A stretch of 64,000 bases of DNA from Flaviflexus massiliensis. Its GTDB lineage: Bacteria > Actinomycetota > Actinomycetes > Actinomycetales > Actinomycetaceae. The stretch covers positions 1,074,768 through 1,138,767 of the forward strand of contig NZ_LN831058.1 of assembly GCF_001375495.1 (NCBI RefSeq), given 5' to 3'. Position numbers and translations under genes: made by a program. This document shows positions 29,012 through 36,944 of this stretch, piece after piece; the stretch's first letter is position 1, and each line of letters starts with the position of its first letter. The notes below the pieces were generated by a model. The model was not told the DNA's origin, made no database searches, and was given only the letters and a program-made list of their open reading frames with translations.

Positions 29012-29794
29012 CTAACTGACCTGGCGCTGTGGCTCGCGGCCTAAAAGTTCGGGTGCCGTGAACGAGCGGCGGAGGAATTGTTTCGTTCGAGGATGTTTCG
29101 GGGTATGGATGACTTCGTGGGCGGGACCGGATTCGACGATCCGTCCCTCGTCCATAAAGATCACCCGATCGGCAACGTCAGCCGCGAACTGCATTTCGTG
29201 GGTGACGATGAGCATCGTGGTGTGCTCGGCAGCTAGCGAGCTGATGACGTTGAGGACTTCACCGACGAGCTCGGGGTCGAGAGCCGAGGTCGGCTCATCC
29301 AGGAGGATTGCGGCCGGATTGATAGCGAGAGCGCGGGCGATGCTCACTCGCTGGGCCTGGCCCCCGGATAGTGTCACCGGGAATTGGTTCTCAACCTCGG
29401 CCGTGATGCCAACTCTGCGGAGGAGGTTTTGGGCGATGGTTTTCGCCTCGTCCTTAGCAGCAACTTTTCGAAGCACAATCGGGTCCTGCACATTGCGTAG
29501 TGCGCTCCGATTGCGGAACAGGTTGTAGTGCTGGAAGACCATGGCGGTCTTGGACTGGAGTGCGGAAATTTCCTTCTTGTGGAGCTTCCCGACAAGCTCA
29601 ACCTCAGTGTCGCTGATCGTGATCGTGCCTTGATCGGGACGCTCGAGGAGATTGAGGCACCTGAGGAGAGTTGATTTTCCGGAACCGGAGGGGCCGATGA
29701 TGGCAACGACTTCACCCCGGTTCACTTCCAGGTCGATGCCCTTGAGGACTTCGTTCTCACCGTAGGTCTTGTGGAGATTGTGGACGCGGATCAT
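29012..29794 (-). CDS. Polar amino acid ABC transporter ATP-binding protein
   Basis: A 260-residue GlnQ/HisP-type ATPase. Walker A is GPSGSGKSTLLRC, the Q-loop is VFQHYNLF, the signature is LSGGQAQRV, Walker B is AILLDEPTSALDPE and the switch is VTHEMQFA. It starts 3 nt after the permease stop and ends 11 nt before the CoA-transferase start. It would power uptake through the permease at 29798-30472; the binding protein of the set is frameshifted. Confidence 0.93.
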   Translation of the reverse strand: MIRVHNLHKTYGENEVLKGIDLEVNRGEVVAIIGPSGSGKSTLLRCLNLLERPDQGTITISDTEVELVGKLHKKEISALQSKTAMVFQHYNLFRNRSALRNVQDPIVLRKVAAKDEAKTIAQNLLRRVGITAEVENQFPVTLSGGQAQRVSIARALAINPAAILLDEPTSALDPELVGEVLNVISSLAAEHTTMLIVTHEMQFAADVADRVIFMDEGRIVESGPAHEVIHTPKHPRTKQFLRRSFTAPELLGREPQRQVS

Positions 29795-29797
29795 TGT

Positions 29798-30472
29798 TCA
29801 CCTCACGTAGGGGCGGCTCATGCGGGACTCGAGGACCCGGACGAGTTGTTCGATTAGGAAGATGACGGCCCAGTAGACGACGCCGACCATGAGATACGTT
29901 TCCAGGTAACGGAGATTGTCAGCCGCGGTCATCTGAGCGCTCGCAAACATGTCGGTGATGCCGAGCGTGAAGACGATCGATGTTTCTTTGATGAGTCCGA
30001 TGAAAACATTCGCTGTCCCGGGGATCGCGTTGTACGCAGCCTGGGGGAGGACGTAGTTGGAGTAAATCTGTTTTGCTGTCAGCCCGAGGCTAAGTCCGGC
30101 CTCACGCTGACCACGGTCAACGGAAATGAGGGCGGCGCGGAAGATCTCAGCCAGGTACGAGGCTTCCTTGAGCCCCAGCCCGACCACCGCCGCCATCATC
30201 GCCGACATGCTGCTCATGCCCGGAATGAGCTGGGGTAGACCGAAGTAGATGAGGAACAGCAGGACGAGCCCGGGAATGCCACGGAAGAACGAAATGTACA
30301 AGATCGCGACATGGTTGAAGACCGGTGTTTGGGCGAAGCGAATGAGTGCGAGAACGAGACCAACTCCGACTGACAGCACCATCGCAAAGATCGCGATGAG
30401 GAGCGTGGTGGGCAGGAACTCAAGGAGCGCAGGGATTGCGCTCACCATGTAGGCTGGATCGAAACCTTTCAT
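29798..30472 (-). CDS. Polar amino acid ABC transporter permease
   Basis: A 224-residue HisM/GlnP-family permease with five hydrophobic segments. It has the PAAT motif LYISFFRGIPGLVLLF near the middle and the cytoplasmic EAA loop SVDRGQREAGLSLGLT followed by LPQAAYNAIPG. Its start overlaps the binding-protein stop as ATGA. A single permease probably works as a homodimer. Confidence 0.92.
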   Translation of the reverse strand: MKGFDPAYMVSAIPALLEFLPTTLLIAIFAMVLSVGVGLVLALIRFAQTPVFNHVAILYISFFRGIPGLVLLFLIYFGLPQLIPGMSSMSAMMAAVVGLGLKEASYLAEIFRAALISVDRGQREAGLSLGLTAKQIYSNYVLPQAAYNAIPGTANVFIGLIKETSIVFTLGITDMFASAQMTAADNLRYLETYLMVGVVYWAVIFLIEQLVRVLESRMSRPYVR

Positions 30473-31319
30473 CAGCCTTCGCCACCGGGAATGGACAGTT
30501 CGGCAGGATCCGGAACCGTGAAGTTCTCACCCGGGACCGTCAGGTCCTCACCGAAGTACTTCTCGGACAGCTCAGCTAGCGTCCCATCCTCTTCCATCTC
30601 TTCCAGCGATGCCGAAATGTCCTCGGCAAGCTTGCGTCCGCGCTCCGTGTTGGCAAACGGGAAACGCGTCTGTTCATAGGTGAGGGTCCCGCTCACTACC
30701 TTGAGTTCAAGGCCTTTCGAGTTGATGTTCGCGTTGATCGACGCGAGCGGGCCTGCATACCCATCGATTCGGCCGAGCAGGGTGTCCTGTTGCGCCTGGG
30801 CCGGCCCGTCGTACGGTCGCACGGTTGCTCCGTTTCCGGTTTCGCTGATCCACGCCTCAACGGCCGCCTCGTTTGTGGAACCAGCACCCGTACCGATGGT
30901 CTTGCCGGCTAGGTCATCCTCGGTCTGAATCTCCTCATCGTCCGCGCGAGCGGCGAGAACTACACCACCGAAAGCATAGGCGCGAGTAAATACGTAGGTT
31001 TCGCTCCGTCCTCAGTCCAGGTCAGGTTTGTCGCCGTGGTATCGATGCGGCCCGCCGTCACCGAACCCATGAGGCCGGGGAAGTCCATTGTCTGGAATTC
31101 CACTTCGTATCCGGCACGCTCAGCCGCTTCGGTAATGACCTCGGTGTCGAAACCGGTCAGTTCAGAACCGTCCTTGTAGGAGTGGGGGAAGCTCGTGCCT
31201 GTTCCACCGACACGGATCACCTCTGCCTCGTCATCGGCGGTGCCGCAGGCAGCAAGGGTGAGCATGAGGGCAACGGATGCTGCGACGGTACGGCTGAGTT
31301 TGGTGAAGGACCGAGCCAT
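30472..31319 (-). pseudogene. Amino acid ABC transporter substrate-binding lipoprotein, frameshifted
   Basis: A family 3 solute-binding protein broken by a -1 shift near 30997-31001. The first reading frame carries the signal peptide, lipobox LTLAAC (Cys25) and residues through NLTWTEDGAK, then reads into a stop at 30960. The second frame continues as YVFTRAYAFGGVVLAAR and runs to the stop at 30472. The whole region is 848 nt, one base short of 283 codons. ATG 31319 follows AAGGAG. Either a genuine inactivating deletion or a sequencing error; the remaining operon is intact, which slightly favours an error or a recent lesion. Confidence 0.85.
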
Positions 31320-32046
31320 GGTGGTCTCCTTTTTTGTTGTTTTTGGGTGGGGGAGAGTGGCGCATTGGGGAACAGAAGTGGGTACGCAAATGCATACGCG
31401 TCCGCTCATTCAACGCGGAGAATGAAAGTGGTTTGCCTACAGGCTGGAGAGAATTGGCTCAGGCATGCCATGCGCATACAGGTCGCCCAAGGGCTTTATA
31501 TGCGTGAGACCAATCCTGGAATTTAGAGTGCCGACTCGTGCGGCTGAACTGGCTTCACAGATAACAACAGGTACACATGATGTCGTGCATGGAAGCTGAC
31601 ACGATGTGTTCGAAAATAGTTGACTGTGCAGTCGTAGCCATGGCTAGAACTGTAATCAATAAATCAACTTTCACAAATGTGTCTCACATCCCAGCCCGAG
31701 AAGGCATCCCAGAATCTAGCCGAGTAATGGCGCATAACGACCTGTCGATGCGAACTGACGAAACCTACTTCTTCTTGATGTTTCAACGAAAAGATTGCCG
31801 ATTCGAGTGAGTCAGAATGCCTCTCAATTTCTTCGCAAAGTGACCTTCGCCACAGAGGGTGTTTGTGGTTTGGTATTCCGTCCCGTCAAGCCAACGTCTT
31901 TGACTCGTGGCCTTAAGTCAGGAATTAATCGTGAATCGTGAGCATCGAGGGATTTACGCGCCGATACGGTAGTGAGGAACTGGCAAGGGAATCAGCTCCT
32001 GGGTGAGTTCCTTCGCGCGGGGAGTGTCGGTTGATAGCCTCGGGAT
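31320..32046. other. Long non-coding, AT-richer gap
   Basis: About 730 bases with lower GC than the neighbours and no gene I can support. The left end must hold the promoter of the leftward ABC operon. Repeated CGCATA/TATGCG hexamers occur between about 31385 and 31506, including a CGCATA...TATGCG inverted pair, and could be regulator sites. The rest may be decayed DNA; no protein fragment is recognisable in any frame. Confidence 0.4.
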
Positions 32047-32856
32047 ATGAACGCCCAGATAGATTTTGAGTCCATCGGTATTGGTTTTGGAACCTCGCCC
32101 CTCAAGGGCGAGGAGGCAGCCCGTGCCGTCACGTCCGCCATCGAAGCCGGATACACGCTCATCGATACGGCATCGCGCTACGAGAATGAGGAAGCTGTGG
32201 GTCAAGGCATCCGGGACAGCGGCATTGCCCGAGAGGATGTCATCGTCCAGACAAAGCTTCGCGGTCACGACCACGACAACGTGCGCGGCGCCCTGGAGCT
32301 GAGCCTGGAGAAGCTTGGCGTGGATTACGTTGACGTGTGGATGGTGCACTGGCCGCTTCCCATGCTCGGCCTCTACCCGCAGGCATACGAAGAAATGATC
32401 ACCCTCCAGGAGGAGGGGCTCGTTCGCACTCTCGGTGTTTCGAACTTCCTTCCCGAGCACCTCGATGAACTGAAGTCCCGCACCGGCCACGTGCCCGCGG
32501 TCAACCAGATCCAGGTCGATCCCGGCATCCACCGCCCCGAGCTCCGTGCCGAGCTCAAGAACCGTGGCATTACCGTTCAGTCCTGGTCGCCACTCTCCAA
32601 GGGAGGCGACTTGTTCGAGACCGAACCCGTCAAGTCTGCCGCGGAGGCCCACGGCATTACTCCCAGCCAGGCCGTGCTTGCCTGGCACCGGGCCATTGGT
32701 GCAGTTCCGATTGTCCGATCCACGAGCGAGGAGCGTCGAAAGCAAAACCTTGATGCCATCAAGGTCACCCTGACACCGGCAGAGGTTGAAGCGATCGGCG
32801 GCCTGCCCCAGCGTGAGCTCGGCGAATGGGATCCGCGAACCCACGACGAGCGCTAG
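32047..32856 (+). CDS. Aldo/keto reductase
   Basis: A 269-residue NADPH-dependent oxidoreductase of the AKR5-like group. The catalytic tetrad is visible: Asp40 and Tyr45 (LIDTASRYENE), Lys70 (VQTKLRG) and His101 (MVHWPLP). The second half has GVSNFLP, PAVNQIQVDP, and the cofactor segment PIVRSTSEERRKQNL. Likely to reduce an aldehyde, keto acid or sugar derivative; specificity cannot be read. The gene is monocistronic and ends at a strong hairpin. Confidence 0.93.
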   Translation: MNAQIDFESIGIGFGTSPLKGEEAARAVTSAIEAGYTLIDTASRYENEEAVGQGIRDSGIAREDVIVQTKLRGHDHDNVRGALELSLEKLGVDYVDVWMVHWPLPMLGLYPQAYEEMITLQEEGLVRTLGVSNFLPEHLDELKSRTGHVPAVNQIQVDPGIHRPELRAELKNRGITVQSWSPLSKGGDLFETEPVKSAAEAHGITPSQAVLAWHRAIGAVPIVRSTSEERRKQNLDAIKVTLTPAEVEAIGGLPQRELGEWDPRTHDER

Positions 32857-32880
32857 CTGGAAGCTCATTTCCTTGCCATA

Positions 32881-32920
32881 CGTGGCTGTGCCCCTCCAGA
32901 ATGTGAGGGGCACAGCCACG
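32881..32920 (+). terminator. Terminator after the aldo/keto reductase
   Basis: A perfect 16-bp stem CGTGGCTGTGCCCCTC/GAGGGGCACAGCCACG with an 8-nt loop (32897-32904). No T-tract follows. Confidence 0.75.
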
Positions 32921-32959
32921 CCCTGCACCGGTCGTTTCAGGTCGGCTGAATAGGTGGAA

Positions 32960-32987
32960 TTGTGGAGCGTGTGGTGGGTCATATTGC
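32960..32987 (+). promoter_or_regulatory. Possible promoter of the met transporter operon
   Basis: TTGTGG (32960-32965) and TATTGC (32982-32987), 16 bp apart, would start transcription about 55 nt before the riboswitch. Confidence 0.4.
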
Positions 32988-33050
32988 ATTGCGGTTCCAA
33001 ACTCTGAGACGCTAAGGACTCCTCGGTAACGGGGATGTCTAATTGAATAA

Positions 33051-33135
33051 CCATCAAGAGTGGCTGAGAGACCTGGCTCTATGACGCTGCAGCAACCGAG
33101 GAGTTAACCGGTGCTACCGCCAGGACCGATGGAGG
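33051..33135 (+). ncRNA. SAM riboswitch (S-box, SAM-I type), probably translational
   Basis: The core ATCAAGAGTGGCTGAGAGAC, CTGGCTCTATGACGCTGC, AGCAACC and GGTGCTA match the S-box consensus in order. The closing helix P1 is CCATC (33051-33055) with GATGG (33128-33132). The 3' arm of P1 overlaps the GGAGG ribosome site (33131-33135) of metN, and no terminator follows, so SAM binding would hide the ribosome site and stop translation of the methionine importer. Confidence 0.88.
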
Positions 33136-33139
33136 ATGA

Positions 33140-34215
33140 ATGATCAAGCTGGACAATGTCCACAAGGTGTACCCGGGGCCCGTAGTGGCCCTTGGTGGGA
33201 TCAACCTTGACATACCCGAAGGGCAGATCCACGGCATCGTGGGTCAGTCAGGTGCGGGAAAGTCCACCCTGATCCGCTGTCTCACCGCACTTGAGAAGCC
33301 CACCGAAGGCCACGTCTGGGTCAACGGTCGGGACATGGCGGCGCTTGGCCCAAAGGAACTACGCTCAGCGCGCCGCTCGATCGGCATGGTCTTCCAGGGA
33401 GGCAATCTTCTTGACGCACGCACTGCTCGAGCCAATGTTGAATACCCGCTCAAGGTCGCGGGCGTGAAGCGTGAGGAGCGGCGCGAACGCGCCCAGGAAC
33501 TCCTTGATCTCGTTGGCTTGGGGGATCGCGGATCTTCCTATCCCGCACAGCTTTCCGGCGGTCAGCGCCAGCGCGTCGCGATCGCTCGCGCGCTCGCCGC
33601 CCGCCTCATCCTTCCCCGTTCGGGGCTCAAGGCCATTCGTGGTTGAGGAGGTGTGTCTCTTTTTAACCCCACTGGGTGTGGAAAAGGAAACGCCCCCCCG
33701 CCCGCCCCGCCGTGCTCCTGTGCGACGAGCCGACCTCGGCTCTCGATACGGTCACCACCCAGCAGATCCTCGACCTCATCAAGGATGTTCGAGAGAAGAC
33801 CGGTGTCACGGTCGTTATCATTACGCACGAAATGGCGGTCGTTCGCGAAACCTGCGACGCTGTCACCCTGCTGTCGGATGGCAAGATCGTCCAATCGGGA
33901 CGAGTGGACGAGATCGTGGCCGATACGAACTCGAGTCTGTCGCATGCCATTGTTCCAAAGCCCAGGGTTGATGAGATCCAGCCGGGCAAGGCCCTGATCG
34001 ACATCTCGTTTACGTCCGAACCGGGTGAGCCGGCGAGCTCCCAGGTTCTTGCTCTCGTTGCCGAGCTCGGTGCCGATGTCACCGCTGGCACATTCGAAAC
34101 GATTGGAGCTGCACAGATCGCACGCCTAGCTTTGTCGGTTGATGAGGCGGAGCGGGAGCGGACCTTAGCCGTGCTGCGAGCGGAAGGCATTACTGCAGGG
34201 GAGCGTGCGGCATGA
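33140..34215 (+). pseudogene. metN: Methionine ABC transporter ATPase MetN, interrupted by an insertion
   Basis: The first 155 codons encode Walker A (GQSGAGKST) and the signature LSGGQRQRVAIARALAAR, then run into foreign sequence and stop at 33646. The gene resumes in another frame at ARPAVLLCDEPTSALD (Walker B), with the switch THEMAV and a C-terminal NIL/ACT-like domain. Removing 101 bp restores one 324-residue frame (975 nt), normal for MetN. Walker A and Walker B are now on separate frames, so no functional ATPase is expected unless the insertion is an assembly artefact. The SAM riboswitch, metI and metQ are intact around it. Confidence 0.88.
33598..33706 (+). other. 101-bp insertion in metN with 9-bp flanking direct repeats
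   Basis: CCGCCCGCC occurs at 33597-33605 and again at 33698-33706, bracketing 92 bp unrelated to MetN. A 9-bp duplication is what some transposable elements leave. The ends of the 92 bp show no clear inverted repeats, and it is too short to encode a transposase. The right end has a C7 run, a common place for assembly trouble. Confidence 0.65.
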
Positions 34216-34904
34216 TAGCGAACGCACGTACTGAAGAAATGGAATGGTTCGGTAACCGAATCATTCAGAACGAGCTGTGGGATGCGACCGTTGAAACGCT
34301 TCTCATGGTGGGATGGGCGTCGCTTGCGACCGTTCTCATCGGGTTGCCGATCGGCATGGCGCTCGTGGCAACCCGGCAGGGCGGCATTCGCCCCAACAAG
34401 ATCATCAACTTCATCCTGTCCCTCATCGTCAACGTCGGTCGCTCCATCCCTTTCATCATTCTGCTCATCATCTTGCTCCCGGTCACGGACTGGGTGATGC
34501 AGACCAATATTGGCTGGCGGGGAATGGCCTTCCCGCTCGCAATTGGGTCCATTCCGTTCTTTGCCAGGCTCGTAGAAACGAATCTCCTTGCCATCGACTC
34601 GGGCAAGGTTGAGGCCTCGCAAATGATGGGAGCATCCCGGACGAGGATCATGGGGGATGTGCTCCTGCGCGAAGCGCTACCCGGGATCATCCAGTCCACC
34701 TCAGTTCTCGTCATTATGATCATTGGTTTCTCGGCCATGGGCGGCACCGTGGGTGGCGGCGGGCTCGGAGCCCTCGCCTACAACTACGGCTACCAGCGCT
34801 ACCACCTCGACGTTCTGACGATCACGGTCGTCGTTCTCGTCATCATTGTGCAGCTCGTCCAAATGCTTGGCGACATGCTCAGCCGGTATGTGGACCACCG
34901 CTGA
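34212..34904 (+). CDS. metI: Methionine ABC transporter permease MetI
   Basis: A 230-residue permease with five hydrophobic segments. The EAA loop EASQMMGASRTRIMGDVLLREALPGI is the MetI signature, as are LIVNVGRSIPFIILLI and AMGGTVGGGGLGALAYNYGYQRY. ATG 34212 overlaps the metN stop as ATGA. It would form the membrane channel for D/L-methionine import with MetN and MetQ; because metN is broken it may lack its ATPase. Confidence 0.94.
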   Translation: MIANARTEEMEWFGNRIIQNELWDATVETLLMVGWASLATVLIGLPIGMALVATRQGGIRPNKIINFILSLIVNVGRSIPFIILLIILLPVTDWVMQTNIGWRGMAFPLAIGSIPFFARLVETNLLAIDSGKVEASQMMGASRTRIMGDVLLREALPGIIQSTSVLVIMIIGFSAMGGTVGGGGLGALAYNYGYQRYHLDVLTITVVVLVIIVQLVQMLGDMLSRYVDHR

Positions 34905-34997
34905 GTCTCCATATACCGGTAGAGCCGACTCGCAATCATTCGCTCTCCTGAGCACGGTCTCACGTGAGCACCCCATTTTCAAACAAAGGAAACAACA

Positions 34998-35843
34998 ATG
35001 CGTCGCACTATTTTAGCTCTGGCAGCCACCACGGCCCTTGCCCTGTCCGCCTGCTCCTCCGATGACAACACCGCTGAGGAAACAACCGGTGGTAATGGCA
35101 ATTCCGCGAGTGGCGAGGTCGTGACCCTCAAGGTGGGTGCCTCCCCGGTTCCCCACGCCGACATCCTCAACTTCATTGACGAGAACCTGGCTGAAGATGC
35201 TGGCATCGACATCGAGGTTGTTGAGTACACGGACTACGTGCTGCCGAACCGCAACCTCGACTCGGGCGAGCTCGATGCGAACTTCTTCCAGCACGTTCCC
35301 TACTTCGAAGCCGATTCCGAAGACAACGGCTACGACTTCGACCGTGGCGAAGGCGTCCACATTGAGCCCTACGCCGCCTACTCCGAGACCATCGACTCGA
35401 TCGAAGATCTCCCCGAGGGCGCCCAGGTCTCGATCGTCAACGACCCCTCGAACCAGGCACGCGCACTCTGGCTGCTCGAAGAAAATGGCGTCCTGACCCT
35501 CGACGAATCGGTCGAGAACCCCACGATCTACGATGTCGTCGACAACCCGAAGAACGTCGAATTCGTTGAACTCGAGGCCCCCAACCTCGTGCGCACCCTC
35601 GACCAGGTCGACCTCGCGATCATCAACGGCAACTTCGCTCTCGACGGTGGACTTGTTCCCGCCGAGGATTCCATCGCCATTGAAGAGGGCGAAGGAAACC
35701 CCTACGCCAACGTTCTCGCTTGGAACGCAGACACCGAGAAGCTGGAAGCCATCCAGACCCTGGACGAACTGCTCCACTCCCAGGAAGTCGCCGACTTCAT
35801 CACCGAGAACTACCCCAACGGTGAAGTCATCCCGGCCTTCTAA
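34998..35843 (+). CDS. metQ: Methionine-binding lipoprotein MetQ
   Basis: A 281-residue NLPA-family lipoprotein. The signal peptide ends at the lipobox LALSAC with Cys19 as the lipidation site, followed by an acidic Ser/Thr/Gly linker. The binding domain has VGASPVPHADILNF, VEYTDYVLPNRNLDSGELDA, NFFQHVPY and IVNDPSNQARAL, all typical of MetQ. GGAAAC precedes ATG 34998. It is the last gene of the metNIQ operon and is followed by an intrinsic terminator. Confidence 0.95.
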   Translation: MRRTILALAATTALALSACSSDDNTAEETTGGNGNSASGEVVTLKVGASPVPHADILNFIDENLAEDAGIDIEVVEYTDYVLPNRNLDSGELDANFFQHVPYFEADSEDNGYDFDRGEGVHIEPYAAYSETIDSIEDLPEGAQVSIVNDPSNQARALWLLEENGVLTLDESVENPTIYDVVDNPKNVEFVELEAPNLVRTLDQVDLAIINGNFALDGGLVPAEDSIAIEEGEGNPYANVLAWNADTEKLEAIQTLDELLHSQEVADFITENYPNGEVIPAF

Positions 35844-35967
35844 TTCGGCGAGTTCCATTCGGAACATCGTGGACAACTCCACTTGAAAAACTAAGGATTC
35901 TGCACGTGGCTTCAAGTCGGTAAGACCCGCACAATAAGTTCCACAAGAATCCACACATATTTCCGCG

Positions 35968-36004
35968 AAAGCGGGGACGATCATTGCGGTCGCCCCCGCT
36001 TTTT
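35968..36004 (+). terminator. metNIQ terminator
   Basis: AAAGCGGGG (35968-35976) pairs with CCCCGCTTT (35994-36002), and an inner CGA/TCG extends the hairpin. The 3' arm runs into TTTTTC, a proper intrinsic terminator. Confidence 0.85.
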
Positions 36005-36145
36005 CAATGCAAGAGAGTGGGCATTTCCCAGGAGCTGGGCATTCTCCCGCATGCTTAGGGAAAGCGTGCATGCAAACTTGTTGTGGAATATTTCCTGTTG
36101 CTGTGGAAGTGGGTTAGTCTTTCGAGTATTGATCAAGGAGGATTC

Positions 36146-36907
36146 ATGCTCGCACAGGAACGCAGGGAGCTCATACTTCGAGACCTTCGCGCCACCGGTG
36201 GTGTCGAAACCGATGAACTAGCCGTCCGCTTCCAGGTCTCGGTCGAGACGATTCGTCGCGATCTTCTCGAACTGGAAAAGCGTGACCTGCTCGAGCGTGT
36301 GTACGGGGGAGCGGTTGTTGCTCCCGCGGTACGCAGCGAGGCATCGCACTCCGAACGAGAGTCGATTGCGGCAGAGCAGAAGAAATCGATTGCCGCGCGC
36401 ATCGCTTCCCTCATTCCCCACACGGGAACGGTGTTCCTTGATCTCGGTACGACGGTCGAAGCCATGGCGCGGGAAATCCCTCGCACGTTCAGCGGGACGA
36501 TCGTGACAGCCTCGCTGCGTGCCGTTGGCACACTGTCGGCCCTGCCCGATGCGGAAATCATTGTGTCGGGCGGTCGCCTCCGCAAATCGGAACTGTCGCT
36601 GTCAGGGAACATGGCGACCTCATTTCTGGACGGTCTCTACCCGGACCTGGCCATCATCTCCATCGGCGCCATCAGTGCCGAAGCCGGGGTGACGGACTAC
36701 GACTTTGATGAACTGCACGTCAAGCAGGCAGTTCTCAAGAACTCTCAAACATCCATTGTTGCCGCGGACTCCACGAAGGTCGGCAAGGTTGCTCCCTTCC
36801 GCCTCTGTGACGTGGCAACACCAACCCATATTGCAATCGATCGCGGCCTGGATCAGGACCAGGTCGCCCTACTGGAAGAGCGTGGAGCGAGCCTGCTCCT
36901 CGCCTAA
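36146..36907 (+). CDS. DeoR/GlpR family transcriptional regulator
   Basis: A 253-residue repressor. The N-terminal helix-turn-helix is AQERRELILRDL...VSVETIRRDLLELEKRDLLERVYGG, and the C-terminal DeoR sensor domain has LDLGTTVEAMAREI, VSGGRLRKSELSLSG and VAADSTKVGKVAPF. Such proteins usually bind phosphorylated sugars or polyols. ATG 36146 follows AAGGAGG at ideal spacing; the longer in-frame reading has no ribosome site. Next comes the FGGY kinase after 37 nt in the same direction, so it probably controls the kinase/EutH/dehydrogenase operon. Confidence 0.92.
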   Translation: MLAQERRELILRDLRATGGVETDELAVRFQVSVETIRRDLLELEKRDLLERVYGGAVVAPAVRSEASHSERESIAAEQKKSIAARIASLIPHTGTVFLDLGTTVEAMAREIPRTFSGTIVTASLRAVGTLSALPDAEIIVSGGRLRKSELSLSGNMATSFLDGLYPDLAIISIGAISAEAGVTDYDFDELHVKQAVLKNSQTSIVAADSTKVGKVAPFRLCDVATPTHIAIDRGLDQDQVALLEERGASLLLA

Positions 36908-36944
36908 GTGAGAACAAGGTCAGCGTTGACCGGAAAGCAGTACC

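Noticed and set aside
31577-31810. 77-codon frame in the AT-richer gap
   Set aside because: Met/Cys-rich random-looking translation without a ribosome site.
31954-33057. Long frame antisense to the aldo/keto reductase and reaching the met leader
   Set aside because: The + strand gene has a full catalytic tetrad; the antisense frame has no domain and crosses the terminator.
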